Shown: positions 34,964 through 44,046, counted from the first letter of the stretch. The stretch is DNA of 64,000 bases from an uncultured Senegalimassilia sp. (GCA_934630815.1 CAKTWI010000001.1:1-64000); one strand, 5' to 3'. A program made the numbers and translations. The notes: generated by a model not told the origin, from the letters alone.

Positions 34964-36019
34964 CTACTCCTGGGGCTCTTCCCTATCCAATTGCGCCTGA
35001 GGATCCTGCAGCTCATCGAGCGCTTCGAAACCCTCGGCGTCGTCAAGTTCGTCCAGCTCCTGCCGGACCTCGACATCCTCCAGGTAATCAAGCAGGTCCT
35101 CGGCAGCGCCGATAAGCGGAGCATGCCCGCCCAGCTCGGCTGCAAGGATGGGCAGGCTGCGCTGCGCCAGCGGGATTTGACGCTCAAAGCCCTCCTGTAC
35201 CGCCGCGCGCCACTTCGTGCCCGCCTTGGGCACCGAGCCGCCGATGACCACCATATCGGGGTCGAGCAGGTTCGTGATGCCCGCAATGGCCTCGCCCAGG
35301 GCGATGCCGGCGGTCATGATGACCTTGTGCGCCGCAGGCTCGCCTTCAGCTGCACGGCGAGAGATCTCGGCACCGTCGATATGGTCGCCCGTCACCTCGG
35401 CATAGCGAGCCTCGATGCCGCTTCCCGACGCCACCAGCTCCAAATGGCCGGCACCGCCGCACACACACGGGATGCCCACGGCCTGCGAGCAGGCGATATG
35501 TCCGATCTCGCCGGCGAAACCGTGGTTGCCGCGCACCAAGCGCCCATGGGCGATCACGGCGCCGCCGATACCCGTGCCGGCAGCGATCATCATGCACGTG
35601 TCAGCCCCGCTTGCAGCGCCCCAGCGTGCCTCGCCGAGCGCATGGGCCTGCACGTCGTTGAGCACCGACACCGGCAGCTCGCAGGATTCCTCCAAACGCT
35701 CCTTGATGGGCTGGCCGGTCCACCCGGGCATGATCTCGTTGGCGTACGCGATGCCGCCCGTGACCGCATCCACGCGGCCTGCGGTGGACACGCCGATACC
35801 GAGCACCTGCTCGCGACGCGAACGTGCCTCGGCAAGCACCGTGTTCGCCACATCGCACACGGTGACGAGCACCGGGCCGCCCCCGCGCTGCGCCTGCGTG
35901 GGCACCTGGGTTTCGAACACGACTTCAGGGGCAGCGTCGACCTGCTCGTATCGCAGCAGCGCGCCGGCGATCTTCGTGCCGCCGATGTCAAGCGCCGCAA
36001 CGTATGCGGGATATTCCAT
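34964..36019 (-). CDS. nanK: ROK-family kinase, probable N-acetylmannosamine kinase
   Basis: Phosphorylates ManNAc, judging from its place between nanA and nanE. It has 351 residues from ATG 36019, preceded by AAGGGTGGGG. The ATP site is LDIGGTKIAG near residues 9-18; the catalytic region is NDVQAHALGE. The ROK zinc loop reads GHIACSQ then PCVCGGAGHLE, so the last Cys of the CXCGXXGCXE signature is His. About 45 C-terminal residues are very acidic (many Asp/Glu), beyond the usual ROK length of about 300. Glucokinase is the main alternative; context favours NanK. A palindrome and hairpin lie just upstream (36035-36065). Confidence 0.87.
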   Translation of the reverse strand: MEYPAYVAALDIGGTKIAGALLRYEQVDAAPEVVFETQVPTQAQRGGGPVLVTVCDVANTVLAEARSRREQVLGIGVSTAGRVDAVTGGIAYANEIMPGWTGQPIKERLEESCELPVSVLNDVQAHALGEARWGAASGADTCMMIAAGTGIGGAVIAHGRLVRGNHGFAGEIGHIACSQAVGIPCVCGGAGHLELVASGSGIEARYAEVTGDHIDGAEISRRAAEGEPAAHKVIMTAGIALGEAIAGITNLLDPDMVVIGGSVPKAGTKWRAAVQEGFERQIPLAQRSLPILAAELGGHAPLIGAAEDLLDYLEDVEVRQELDELDDAEGFEALDELQDPQAQLDREEPQE

Positions 36020-36034
36020 GCACCCCACCCTTCC

Positions 36035-36065
36035 CTTTTCGAAAAGCACCTTATCACCTGGTGCT
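36035..36065. promoter_or_regulatory. Palindromes just upstream of nanK
   Basis: A perfect CTTTTCGAAAAG palindrome (36035-36046) abuts an AGCACC/GGTGCT inverted repeat (36045-36065). They lie between the nanK start and the terminator after nanA, the only place for a local operator or leader hairpin. Confidence 0.4.
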
Positions 36066-36083
36066 AACCATGGTACCGCAAAC

Positions 36084-36118
36084 AAAAAAGCCGGCGCGGG
36101 TGGAACCTACGCCGGCTT
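36084..36118 (-). terminator. Intrinsic terminator between nanA and nanK
   Basis: On the minus strand a perfect 9-bp AAGCCGGCG stem (36088-36096 with 36110-36118, 13-base loop) runs into TTTTTT. It lies 18 bp after the nanA stop, so nanK and nanE need read-through or their own promoter. Confidence 0.88.
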
Positions 36119-36135
36119 GCAAAAGCGAAGAAAAG

Positions 36136-37080
36136 CTACTTGCGGATGGGAGCGTCCGCGTCCATGAGGCCGGCCTTCTTGATGACCTCGACGATGGCTG
36201 CAACGTCCTCGCCCTCGAGCGCCTGGACGGGCTCGCGCATCTGGTTCGTGTTGAACACGCCCATCTGCCACAGAGCAGTCTTGAACGCGCCCACGCCGGC
36301 ACCGAAGCCGACGGTGGCCTTGACCACGCGGGTCAGGAACATCAGGCGGGCAAGATGGTCCTGGATCTCCTTGACGCGGTTCCAGTCGCCGGCCTGTGCG
36401 GCCTTCCACTGCTCCACGTAGCTGTGCGGGTCAAGGTTGGCCAGGCCCGGCACGCTACCGTCGGCGCCGGCCAGGTAAGCGCCGTCGACGCACACCTCAT
36501 GGCCGGTGAGCAGCTGCAGCGGATGACCGGCGTCCTCGTTCTCGAGCACCAGCCAGCGGAAGCTGACGTCGTCGCCGGAGGAGTCCTTCACGCCCTGCAG
36601 CACGCCGTCCTTGCCCAGACGCACCAGCATGGTGGGGTCGAGCTTGGTGTGCACGCACACGGGCAGGTCGTAAGCGAACAGCGGCAGGTCGGTATGCTCG
36701 CGGATGGCGCGGAAGTGACGTTCGGTCTCCTTCGGGCCGCCCAGAGCGTAAAACGGGGCGGTGGCGACCAGCGCGTCGACGCCGAAGCCCTTGGCGCGCT
36801 TGGCCTGATCGACCACGCGCAGGGTTTCCATATCGATGACGCCGGCAAGCACGGGCACGCGATGGTTCACGATGGCCACGGCCTCCTGCAGCACGTGATA
36901 ACGCTGGGCGTCGGTGAGGAACGCGACCTCGCCCGAGGAGCCCAGGAAGAACAAGCCGTCGACGCCGGCGTCGATCATACGGTTGATGGAGCGCTCGAAG
37001 GCCTCCAGGTCAAGCTGCTTCTTCTCGGTCAGCGGGATGACCACCGGGGGAATTACGCCGTGGAACGGGGAATCGGTCAT
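36136..37080 (-). CDS. nanA: N-acetylneuraminate lyase
   Basis: Splits sialic acid into ManNAc and pyruvate. A 314-residue protein of the DHDPS/NAL family from ATG 37080. Key residues fall at the E. coli NanA positions: GSSGE at 47-51, Tyr137 in FAYDLP and the Schiff-base Lys165 in GVKDSS. The family also holds dihydrodipicolinate synthase and KDG aldolases; the neighbours decide for NanA. The longer open frame has no ribosome site. A possible promoter (TTGACG, 15 nt, TACTAT; minus strand 37128-37154) lies 48 bp upstream. Confidence 0.92.
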   Translation of the reverse strand: MTDSPFHGVIPPVVIPLTEKKQLDLEAFERSINRMIDAGVDGLFFLGSSGEVAFLTDAQRYHVLQEAVAIVNHRVPVLAGVIDMETLRVVDQAKRAKGFGVDALVATAPFYALGGPKETERHFRAIREHTDLPLFAYDLPVCVHTKLDPTMLVRLGKDGVLQGVKDSSGDDVSFRWLVLENEDAGHPLQLLTGHEVCVDGAYLAGADGSVPGLANLDPHSYVEQWKAAQAGDWNRVKEIQDHLARLMFLTRVVKATVGFGAGVGAFKTALWQMGVFNTNQMREPVQALEGEDVAAIVEVIKKAGLMDADAPIRK

Positions 37081-37262
37081 GATGAGTACCTTGCCTCTTT
37101 CTTTCTGTTGAGCAAACTTCAATGAGGATAGTATCGAGGTTCGCAGTTCGTCAACGAGCTGGCCAACGTTTCACAAACAAAGGATGGAATCCGCCTTACG
37201 GTGCGAACGGGCTCCCGAACGGCGCAAACCTCATGGCAGCGGCACAGCCAATCGCCCCAACG

Positions 37263-38408
37263 CTACGCAATGGCCTTCCCTCGAAGCACCACGTGCTTGA
37301 TGTTCAGGTCGCGGTCGAGCACCACGGCATCGGCCTGATAGCCCGGGGCGATGGCGCCCAGCTTGCCGTCAAGTCCCAAGGCGCGGGCCGGGTTGACCGT
37401 TGCGGCCTTCACGGCGCTTGTCAACGGGATGCCCATGGTGCGCACCGCCGTGCGCATGCACGCCATCACGTCGGAAACGCTGCCGGCAAGGCTGCCGTTC
37501 GCGATGGTGGCCCGATTGCCCTCGACGAAGAACTGCTGGCCTCCCAGCTCGTATTCGCCATCCCCCAACCCGCAGGCGCGCAGACTGTCGCTGATCAAGA
37601 TCATGCGGTCGTCGCCGAACAGGGCAAACGCCAGGCGCACCATAGCGGGATGGATATGCACGCCGTCGGCGATGATCTCGGCCGTTACGTCGTTACGCTC
37701 CGCGCCCGCGGCGATGGGGCCGGGCTCTCGGTGATGCAGCGAGGGCATAGCGTTGAACAGGTGCGTCATGTGACGCGCACCGGCATCGAAGGCAGCGCAC
37801 GCGTCATCGTAGCCCGTGCACGTATGGGCGACGGAAACACGCACGTCATGGGACATCTGGCGAATGAACTCCAAGTTGCCCGGTTGCTCGGGTGCCACGT
37901 CCACCAGCTTGATGAGCCCCTTCGCCTGCTGCTGCAGACGGCCGAACTCCTCGACGGAGGCGCTGCGCACGTATGCGGGGTTCTGAGCACCTACCTTGTC
38001 AGGGGCGATATAGGGGCCTTCCATATTGATGCCCACGATGCCGGCCTCCCCCGCAGCGGTTTCGTGAGCGGCAACGCTGGACACGATGGGCGCCAGGCGC
38101 TCTTCGGGAAGGGTCATGGTGGTCGGGCAGATGGAGGTCACGCCCCGGCTTGCCTCGTAAGCCGCAATGACGGAGATGCCCTCATCGGATGCATCGCAGA
38201 AATCGTGGCCCATGGCGCCGTGGAAGTGCACGTCGATCAGGCCGGGAATTACATAGCACCCCGATGCATCCAACGTATCAGCAGCGCCACCCACGCCGCA
38301 CGCTTCGTCTCCCGATGCCTCGATGCTGGAGAAGGTCTGCCCCTCCACCACCACATCGCGCTCGCGGAAGCACTGACCGTCGAACACCTTGCCGTTTGCA
38401 ATGCGCAT
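37263..38408 (-). CDS. nagA: N-acetylglucosamine-6-phosphate deacetylase
   Basis: Removes acetate from GlcNAc-6-phosphate to give glucosamine-6-phosphate. The 381-residue amidohydrolase shows PGLIDVHFHGAMGHDFCD, INMEGPYI (metal Glu), VAHTCTGY, MTHLFNAMPSLHHREPG, DGVHIHP and the catalytic Asp in ISDSLRACG. AAAGGAG nine bases before the ATG sets the start. It lies 88 bp after nagB with a hairpin between them. Confidence 0.97.
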   Translation of the reverse strand: MRIANGKVFDGQCFRERDVVVEGQTFSSIEASGDEACGVGGAADTLDASGCYVIPGLIDVHFHGAMGHDFCDASDEGISVIAAYEASRGVTSICPTTMTLPEERLAPIVSSVAAHETAAGEAGIVGINMEGPYIAPDKVGAQNPAYVRSASVEEFGRLQQQAKGLIKLVDVAPEQPGNLEFIRQMSHDVRVSVAHTCTGYDDACAAFDAGARHMTHLFNAMPSLHHREPGPIAAGAERNDVTAEIIADGVHIHPAMVRLAFALFGDDRMILISDSLRACGLGDGEYELGGQQFFVEGNRATIANGSLAGSVSDVMACMRTAVRTMGIPLTSAVKAATVNPARALGLDGKLGAIAPGYQADAVVLDRDLNIKHVVLRGKAIA

Positions 38409-38433
38409 ATCTGCATGCTCCTTTCAAATATGG

Positions 38434-38463
38434 AAGGGCCTTCCGCATGCGCGGAAAGCCCTT
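38434..38463 (-). terminator. Hairpin between nagB and nagA
   Basis: A 13-bp stem with one G-U pair (38434-38446 with 38451-38463) and a 4-base loop. No U-tract follows on the minus strand, so it may set the nagB to nagA ratio through mRNA stability rather than terminate. Confidence 0.5.
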
Positions 38464-38496
38464 CGAATGTGTTATCGATTATGGCACCGGTGCGCC

Positions 38497-39222
38497 TTAC
38501 AGCAGCGAGCCGGCCTCGGCGTCCACCACGACGGTGACGTTGGGGTGCAGCTGCAGCACGGATGCGGGAACCTGCGGGGTGACCGGGCCGAAGAACGCGT
38601 CGCGCACGATCTGCGCCTTGTCGACGCCGCTGGCCACCACCAGGATGGCGCGTGCCTTCATGATGGTGCCGATGCCCATGGTGTAGGCCTCGCGGGGGAC
38701 CTGGTCGATGGACTCGAACAGGCGGCTGTTGGCGTTGATGGTGCTCTCCGTCAGCTCGACCACGTGGGTGCGCACGGGGAACTCGTCGCAGGGCTCGTTG
38801 AAGCCGATATGGCCGTTGTGGCCCAGGCCCAGCAGCTGCAGGTCGATGCCGCCAGCTTCGCTGATGGCCAGCTCGTAAGACTCGCAGGCGGCCTGCGCAT
38901 CCGGGTTGGCGCCGTCGGGGACGCTCGTGGCCTCGGGGTCGATGTCGACATGATCGAAGAGGTTCTTCTGCATGAAGTAGCGATAGCTCTGGTCATGCTC
39001 GGGGGACAGGCCGCGGTACTCATCCAGGTTGAACGTGGTGACCTGCTCGAAGCTGATACGGTCGGCCTGGAAGTCCTCCACCAGGTCGGCGTACAGCCCG
39101 ATGGGCGTGGAGCCGGTGGCCAGGCCGAGCGTGGAAGCCGGGTCCACGATCAGCTGGGCAGCGATCAGATCCGCCGCGCGACGGCTCATATCCTCGTAGG
39201 TCTCCTCGATGAACAGTTGCAT
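38497..39222 (-). CDS. nagB: Glucosamine-6-phosphate deaminase
   Basis: Converts glucosamine-6-phosphate to fructose-6-phosphate and ammonia, the exit from amino sugar breakdown into glycolysis. The 241-residue protein starts at ATG 39222 (MQLFIEETYE) with AAAGGG upstream. Motifs: LATGSTPIGLY phosphate loop, FNLDEYRGL with catalytic Asp67, YRYFMQKNLFDHV, and LLGLGHNGHIGFNEP. It is the first gene of the minus-strand set; the membrane protein gene ends 88 bp upstream. Confidence 0.97.
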   Translation of the reverse strand: MQLFIEETYEDMSRRAADLIAAQLIVDPASTLGLATGSTPIGLYADLVEDFQADRISFEQVTTFNLDEYRGLSPEHDQSYRYFMQKNLFDHVDIDPEATSVPDGANPDAQAACESYELAISEAGGIDLQLLGLGHNGHIGFNEPCDEFPVRTHVVELTESTINANSRLFESIDQVPREAYTMGIGTIMKARAILVVASGVDKAQIVRDAFFGPVTPQVPASVLQLHPNVTVVVDAEAGSLL

Positions 39223-39310
39223 GTGATGCCCTTTCTTTCGCCGTTGAAAATCAGTTGGAGTTGACAATGGGAATTAGCACGCGCAGCGATCGCCCGCCGC
39301 GCGCAACCGC

Positions 39311-41479
39311 CTAGGTCCAGAACAGCACCGTCTCGATGATGTCCTGATACGACCAGGGGTAGATATCGGAGAACCATCCGGTCTCCGGAACGAAACAGAG
39401 AAGCGCGACGTACAGCACCGAGATGCAGACGAGCGTCAGCAGCCCCTTCATCAGCAGCACCTGGGCCGTCGATCCGGGCCTGAGGTTCTCATTGACGATG
39501 AACGCCAGGAGCACCGATGCCGCCAGGAACATGAAGCTGAAGTCCGCATAGTAGCGCTGCAGGATGCCTGCCATCTGCGCATCCATGAGCGCAACAACCA
39601 CGCCACCGAACAGCAACGCGATGATGACGCCCGCAATGGTTCGCGTTGAACGCGTTTTAAAGCGCAAAGCGAGGATACGGCGCGAGAACGGCAGAATCCA
39701 CAGGATGGGAAGGCACGCCAGCACGCCGCCGAACGTGACCTCCTTGATGGTCTGTCCCAGGTACGTGGTCTCAAACGGAGCAGGCTGCACAAACGGGAAC
39801 ACGCCGGTCATGGAAGGCGGCTGCAGGAAGTACGCGAACAACGCCGGAGCCAAACGCCCGATGTTCCAGCCGCGCTTGGTCATATCGTTGACCGTCAGGT
39901 TGTAGTTCGCGCCGAAATCGGTGAAGCTGCCGAAACGAGCATGGTTGTACAGCATGAGCCCCGCCGCCACCACGATATACGGCGCCATCAAGCACGCAAA
40001 CTCGATCGCGCCCTTACGCGTGAGAATGGTCCGCTTCGTGATGTACTTGCGCCAGAACAGAGGAAACGCCACCAATGACAGCACGATCAGCTGCGGACGG
40101 CACCCGACAACCAGGGCCATGCACAGACTTCCGCCCAGATACCAACCACAAGGGTTCGTCGCCGCACGGCCGCGCATCCACAGATACAAGCCCCACACCG
40201 AGAACGCCAAGCCCATCGAAATGGGAAGCGAGTAGAACGTGGGGAACTTCAGCAGATAGAGGATGCCGCAGCACATGACCAGCGGAATCTGCAGCAACAG
40301 GTACAAGCCTAGGCTGACGCGCTTGAAGTGATAGCGTGCGAACCTGTCGAGCAACGCCGAACAACCCAGCACGAACATGATAACGGCTATGAGCACGCCG
40401 ATGGCTGTGGGGAAATTCGACCCAGTCAACAAATAGAACGGCAAGTAGAACACGAGCACAGGAACCACACCGAAGTACACGTAGTAATGCCCATCATGGT
40501 AGGCAACGTCGAACAGGTACTCCTCGCCCGTTTCCTTTTGCAACTCATCGCGAGCGCCCTTGTCATAAGGGTCATCCATTTCCTGGAGCCACTGGGGAGG
40601 GGTTTCCTCCAAGTACAACCGTCCATAAGCCATAGACTTGGCCAGCTCGGCATATTGCTGTGCGTTTTCACCGCCGACCTTGAACGTGTTGGCGATACCG
40701 GCGCCATCCCACGAGCCGGAATTGTACGTGCTGGTGGCGACGCCAACCAAGTTCGAGCCCATGAACAGATAGGAGCTGAGCAACACGATCTCGATTGCCA
40801 CGGCGGCGATCAGAGCAGCCTTGGATTTACGCGGATTGCGAACGATGCCGATGCGGTAGATGGCCGACTTCGGACGGAAGATGAAGGCAAGCGCCAAAAT
40901 ACCCAACGTGAACAGGAAACGCGTTTGGTTGAACAAGAACGGTTCCCGTGCGTTGATAGACACATCGGAAAGTTTCACCGGGTAGCTGATATCCTCGCCG
41001 GTGATGGTGATCTTAAGGTTGGTCACCAGCCCCGTGGTGTTCAGATTGATGTACTCGCTTTGATCGCACAGCGTGTTGACGTCCACCTCGGGAACGCCCA
41101 CCGTGTACTCTGTGGAATCGAAGTAGGTGCTGTGAGCCTCGTCGGTGAACTGGATCTTCACCTTCAGCTGCTGTGCGGGTTGCCGGTAATCGAAGTTCAA
41201 CCACACGTTATGAACCTCTGAGTTGAGGTTCTTGAATTCGATGACGTGATTGACTTCGGTGACGCGGTACTGGTTATCGAGGGTCTTCGTCAGCGCCAAG
41301 CGATTATCCAGATTGGTGGTGTGGTAGCCAGCCGTGCGGAAGTAGTTGAAGTTGAACACGAACGTTTCCAGCACCAAAGCCGCAAGAATCAGCAGCACGG
41401 CGCTCTTCAAGACGTGCTTTACCGTAGCGCCATGCTTAAGCATAAGCTGCTGGTGCCAGTAGGATATGTTCTGCTTCAT
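39311..41479 (-). CDS. Large polytopic membrane protein, possible GT-C glycosyltransferase
   Basis: About 722 residues. A first membrane helix near residues 22-42 is followed by an outside domain of about 130 residues with beta-like sequence. Then come a dozen or so hydrophobic helices (from about residue 185 on), interrupted by a soluble loop near 255-330 (WLQEMDDPYDKGARDELQ). This plan resembles GT-C glycosyltransferases and related cell-envelope proteins, but no diagnostic acidic catalytic motif is obvious. The base composition looks clearly more A/T-rich than the neighbours, suggesting transfer. ATG 41479 is chosen because upstream start codons overlap a -10 box. Confidence 0.75.
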   Translation of the reverse strand: MKQNISYWHQQLMLKHGATVKHVLKSAVLLILAALVLETFVFNFNYFRTAGYHTTNLDNRLALTKTLDNQYRVTEVNHVIEFKNLNSEVHNVWLNFDYRQPAQQLKVKIQFTDEAHSTYFDSTEYTVGVPEVDVNTLCDQSEYINLNTTGLVTNLKITITGEDISYPVKLSDVSINAREPFLFNQTRFLFTLGILALAFIFRPKSAIYRIGIVRNPRKSKAALIAAVAIEIVLLSSYLFMGSNLVGVATSTYNSGSWDGAGIANTFKVGGENAQQYAELAKSMAYGRLYLEETPPQWLQEMDDPYDKGARDELQKETGEEYLFDVAYHDGHYYVYFGVVPVLVFYLPFYLLTGSNFPTAIGVLIAVIMFVLGCSALLDRFARYHFKRVSLGLYLLLQIPLVMCCGILYLLKFPTFYSLPISMGLAFSVWGLYLWMRGRAATNPCGWYLGGSLCMALVVGCRPQLIVLSLVAFPLFWRKYITKRTILTRKGAIEFACLMAPYIVVAAGLMLYNHARFGSFTDFGANYNLTVNDMTKRGWNIGRLAPALFAYFLQPPSMTGVFPFVQPAPFETTYLGQTIKEVTFGGVLACLPILWILPFSRRILALRFKTRSTRTIAGVIIALLFGGVVVALMDAQMAGILQRYYADFSFMFLAASVLLAFIVNENLRPGSTAQVLLMKGLLTLVCISVLYVALLCFVPETGWFSDIYPWSYQDIIETVLFWT

Positions 41480-41498
41480 GGTAGGCATACGGCGAAAC

Positions 41499-41504
41499 AT
41501 TATA
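41499..41504 (-). promoter_or_regulatory. -10 box (TATAAT) abutting the membrane-protein start
   Basis: A perfect TATAAT on the minus strand lies 20 bases before ATG 41479, so the leader would be only a dozen bases or less. The region where a -35 would fall is occupied by the adk terminator and has no consensus. Confidence 0.5.
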
Positions 41505-41516
41505 CGGGATAAGCAA

Positions 41517-41542
41517 AGGGAGGGGTAGTTTCACCCCTCCCT
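41517..41542 (-). terminator. Intrinsic terminator after adk
   Basis: A perfect 10-bp stem AGGGAGGGGT (41517-41526 with 41533-41542) is followed on the minus strand by TTGCTTATC. It lies 32 bp after the adk stop. Confidence 0.8.
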
Positions 41543-41573
41543 CTCAAGCAATATGCACGTTTTATTGCAGATG

Positions 41574-42200
41574 CTACAGACCCAAAGCCTGCTTCACATC
41601 AGCGTAGACAACGTCGACGTCGCGGTCGCCGTCGATGGACACGAGCAAATCGCAGCCGCGATAGTAGTCGATCAGCGGAGCCGTGGACTTCTCGTAAACG
41701 TCAAGACGGTTGCGCACCGTGGCCTCGTTGTCGTCGTCGCGCTGGTACATCTCGCCACCGCATGCGGGGCAAGAAGCGTCGGCGACGGAGCCGATGTGGC
41801 CGCATTCCTTGCACATACGACGGGAGGTCAGGCGCTTGACGATGACCTCGAAGTCGACATCGATGAGCAGAGCGGCGTTCAGCGGGCGCTTCAGCTCGGC
41901 TAGCATGGTGTCAAGAGCCACAGCCTGCGTGGTGGTACGCGGGAAACCGTCCAGGATGACGCCCTTCTCGGTGTCAGGCTGCTCGATGCGCTCCTTCATC
42001 AGGTCGATGATCAGCTCGTCGGGAACCAGTTCGCCGGCGTCCATGAAGCCCTTGGCCTTAACGCCCAGGGGGGTCTGATTCTTAACGGCAGCGCGAAGGA
42101 TGTCGCCCGTGGAGATATGGCACAGGCCGCAATCCTCGACCAGCTTGGCAGCCTGCGTGCCCTTACCGGCGCCCGGGGCGCCCAGCAACACGATGTTCAT
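41574..42200 (-). CDS. adk: Adenylate kinase (zinc-LID type)
   Basis: Interconverts AMP, ADP and ATP. The 208-residue protein has the P-loop GAPGAGKGTQ at residues 7-16, DGFPRT, and a long LID with four zinc Cys (CKECG then CPACGG), the Gram-positive form. It follows secY as usual, but a strong terminator lies between them. The start ATG has GAAAGGA upstream. It is followed by its own terminator rather than by map or infA. Confidence 0.97.
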   Translation of the reverse strand: MNIVLLGAPGAGKGTQAAKLVEDCGLCHISTGDILRAAVKNQTPLGVKAKGFMDAGELVPDELIIDLMKERIEQPDTEKGVILDGFPRTTTQAVALDTMLAELKRPLNAALLIDVDFEVIVKRLTSRRMCKECGHIGSVADASCPACGGEMYQRDDDNEATVRNRLDVYEKSTAPLIDYYRGCDLLVSIDGDRDVDVVYADVKQALGL

Positions 42201-42250
42201 GGTGAAGCAATCCTTTCGAGATATGCAGATAATGCAATTCCCATGATAAC

Positions 42251-42278
42251 AAAAAGGGAGGGCCCGAAGGCCCTCCCT
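42251..42278 (-). terminator. Strong terminator between secY and adk
   Basis: A perfect 10-bp stem AGGGAGGGCC with a TTCG tetraloop is followed by TTTTTG on the minus strand (42251-42255). It closes the ribosomal protein operon 22 bp after the secY stop. Confidence 0.93.
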
Positions 42279-42299
42279 ATCGGTAACTGCAAGGTTTCC

Positions 42300-43580
42300 T
42301 TACTTGAAGAAACCCTCGTAGTTATGCATCTTCAACTGACTTTCAACCTTGCTCATGGTATCGAGCGCAACGCCGATCATGATCAGGATGGAAGTACCGC
42401 CGAACGCCTGGATAAGCGTGTTGCCGGTGAAGTAGAAGATAATAGTCGGCACGACCGCGATGACCGCGATGAAGATGCCACCCGGAAGCGTAACGCGATG
42501 CAGCACGTTCTTGATGTAGGTCACGGTAGCGGAACCGGGACGCACACCGGGAATGAAGCCGCCCTGCTTGCGCAGGTTGTCCGCCGTCTCCTCGGGATTG
42601 AACACCATGGAGGTGTAGAAATACGCGAAGAAGACGATCAGCGCGATGGTGAGGATCCAGTTCACCCAACCCGTGGAAATAGCATCGGCGAAAGCCGTCA
42701 ACCAACCCACGTTGAACAGAGCCGCAAGCTGAGCCGGGAAGTAAATCAGGCAGCTTGCGAAGATGATCGGGATGACGCCCGCCGCATTCACCTTCAAGGG
42801 AATGTAGGTGGACTGACCGCCCATCATCTTACGACCCTGCACGCGCTTGGCGTAGTTCACCGGGATACGGCGCTGTGCGCGCTCCACGAAGATGATCGCG
42901 GGGATGCACACGAGCACCACTGCCAGGATGAGCGCCGTGATGGCGATACCCATTCCGGTATCGGTGGTCAGGTTCACCGAAGAGAAGATGGCCGAAGGCA
43001 CACGGCTGACGATGCTCACGAAGATGATGAGCGACATGCCGTTGCCGACGCCGCGCTGCGTGATGAGCTCGCCCATCCACATGATGAACGCGGTACCGGC
43101 CACCAACGTGAACACCACCAGAATGTCGGTGACGATCTCGGGAACCTCGGAAGAGAACACCACGCCGTACTGCGGGGACTTGAACAACAGCAGGTAACCG
43201 ATGGCGTTAATCAGACCAAGGGCCAGCGTCAGATAACGCGTGACCTGAGTGATGCGACGCCTACCGGTCTCGCCTTCCTTCGCCCAACGGCCCACCGCCG
43301 GGATAACGCCCTGCATCAGCTGCATAATAATGGATGCGGTGATGTAGGGCATGATGCCCAGCGAGAATACCGAGAAGTTCGAAAGCGCGCCGCCGGTGAA
43401 CAGGTCCAGCATGGTCATGGACACGCCCGAATCCTGGAACGAGTCAGCGAACTCGCGGAACGGGATGCCCGGAACCGGCACGTAGGAACCGAATCGATAG
43501 AGCGCAAGGATACCCAGCGTGAACAAGATCTTCTTGCGCAGCTCGGGAACCTTGAACGCGTCGATGATAGAGCTTAGCAA
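42300..43580 (-). CDS. secY: Preprotein translocase subunit SecY
   Basis: The channel subunit of the Sec translocon, 426 residues with ten hydrophobic helices. Recognisable stretches are [45 protein letters not shown] and [11 protein letters not shown]. The start overlaps the rplO stop by seven bases. This is the last gene of the ribosomal protein operon, as in other bacteria. Confidence 0.98.
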   Translation of the reverse strand: MLSSIIDAFKVPELRKKILFTLGILALYRFGSYVPVPGIPFREFADSFQDSGVSMTMLDLFTGGALSNFSVFSLGIMPYITASIIMQLMQGVIPAVGRWAKEGETGRRRITQVTRYLTLALGLINAIGYLLLFKSPQYGVVFSSEVPEIVTDILVVFTLVAGTAFIMWMGELITQRGVGNGMSLIIFVSIVSRVPSAIFSSVNLTTDTGMGIAITALILAVVLVCIPAIIFVERAQRRIPVNYAKRVQGRKMMGGQSTYIPLKVNAAGVIPIIFASCLIYFPAQLAALFNVGWLTAFADAISTGWVNWILTIALIVFFAYFYTSMVFNPEETADNLRKQGGFIPGVRPGSATVTYIKNVLHRVTLPGGIFIAVIAVVPTIIFYFTGNTLIQAFGGTSILIMIGVALDTMSKVESQLKMHNYEGFFK

Positions 43581-44023
43581 GGCTCTTCGACCTTTCCGCC
43601 AGCTGCCTCGATCTTCGCCTTGGCGGAGGCAGAAACCTTGTCGACCTTGATGGTCAGAGCCTTAGTGATGTCGCCATCGCCGAGAACCTTCACCAGGGCG
43701 TCCTCATGCTTGATGATGCCCTTGGCCTTCAGGGAAGCACCGTCGACGACGTCGCCGGCCTCGAACTTCTCCTCGAGACGGGAGACGTTGACGGGCAGGT
43801 ACTCGACGCGGTTGATGTTGCGGAAGCCAGGCAGCTTCGGCAGACGACGGGCCAGCGGGGTCTGGCCGCCCTCGAAGCCGGCGCCCTTGCCGCCACCGGA
43901 GCGGGACTTCTGGCCGTTCATACCGCGGCCAGCGGTCTTGCCCTGACCAGCAGCGTGGCCGCGGCCGACGCGCTTGCGGTTCTTACGAGAGCCCTCTGCG
44001 GGCTTGAGGTCCTTGAGTTCCAT
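43574..44023 (-). CDS. rplO: 50S ribosomal protein L15
   Basis: 149 residues. The glycine-rich N-terminus ([36 protein letters not shown]) is diagnostic of L15. It overlaps secY by seven bases. The 159-bp gap to the upstream rpmD is unusually long for this operon and is full of hairpins. Confidence 0.98.
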   Translation of the reverse strand: MELKDLKPAEGSRKNRKRVGRGHAAGQGKTAGRGMNGQKSRSGGGKGAGFEGGQTPLARRLPKLPGFRNINRVEYLPVNVSRLEEKFEAGDVVDGASLKAKGIIKHEDALVKVLGDGDITKALTIKVDKVSASAKAKIEAAGGKVEEPC

Positions 44024-44046
44024 TCTTTTCTCCTTGCAGATAGCTT

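Noticed and set aside
36136..37080. Dihydrodipicolinate synthase (dapA)
   Set aside because: Same family, but Tyr137/Lys165 spacing and the flanking nagB, nagA, nanK and nanE genes favour sialic acid lyase.
36004..37125. A 373-codon plus-strand frame opposite nanA
   Set aside because: It runs antisense across the intact nanA gene and the terminator, with no recognisable domain.
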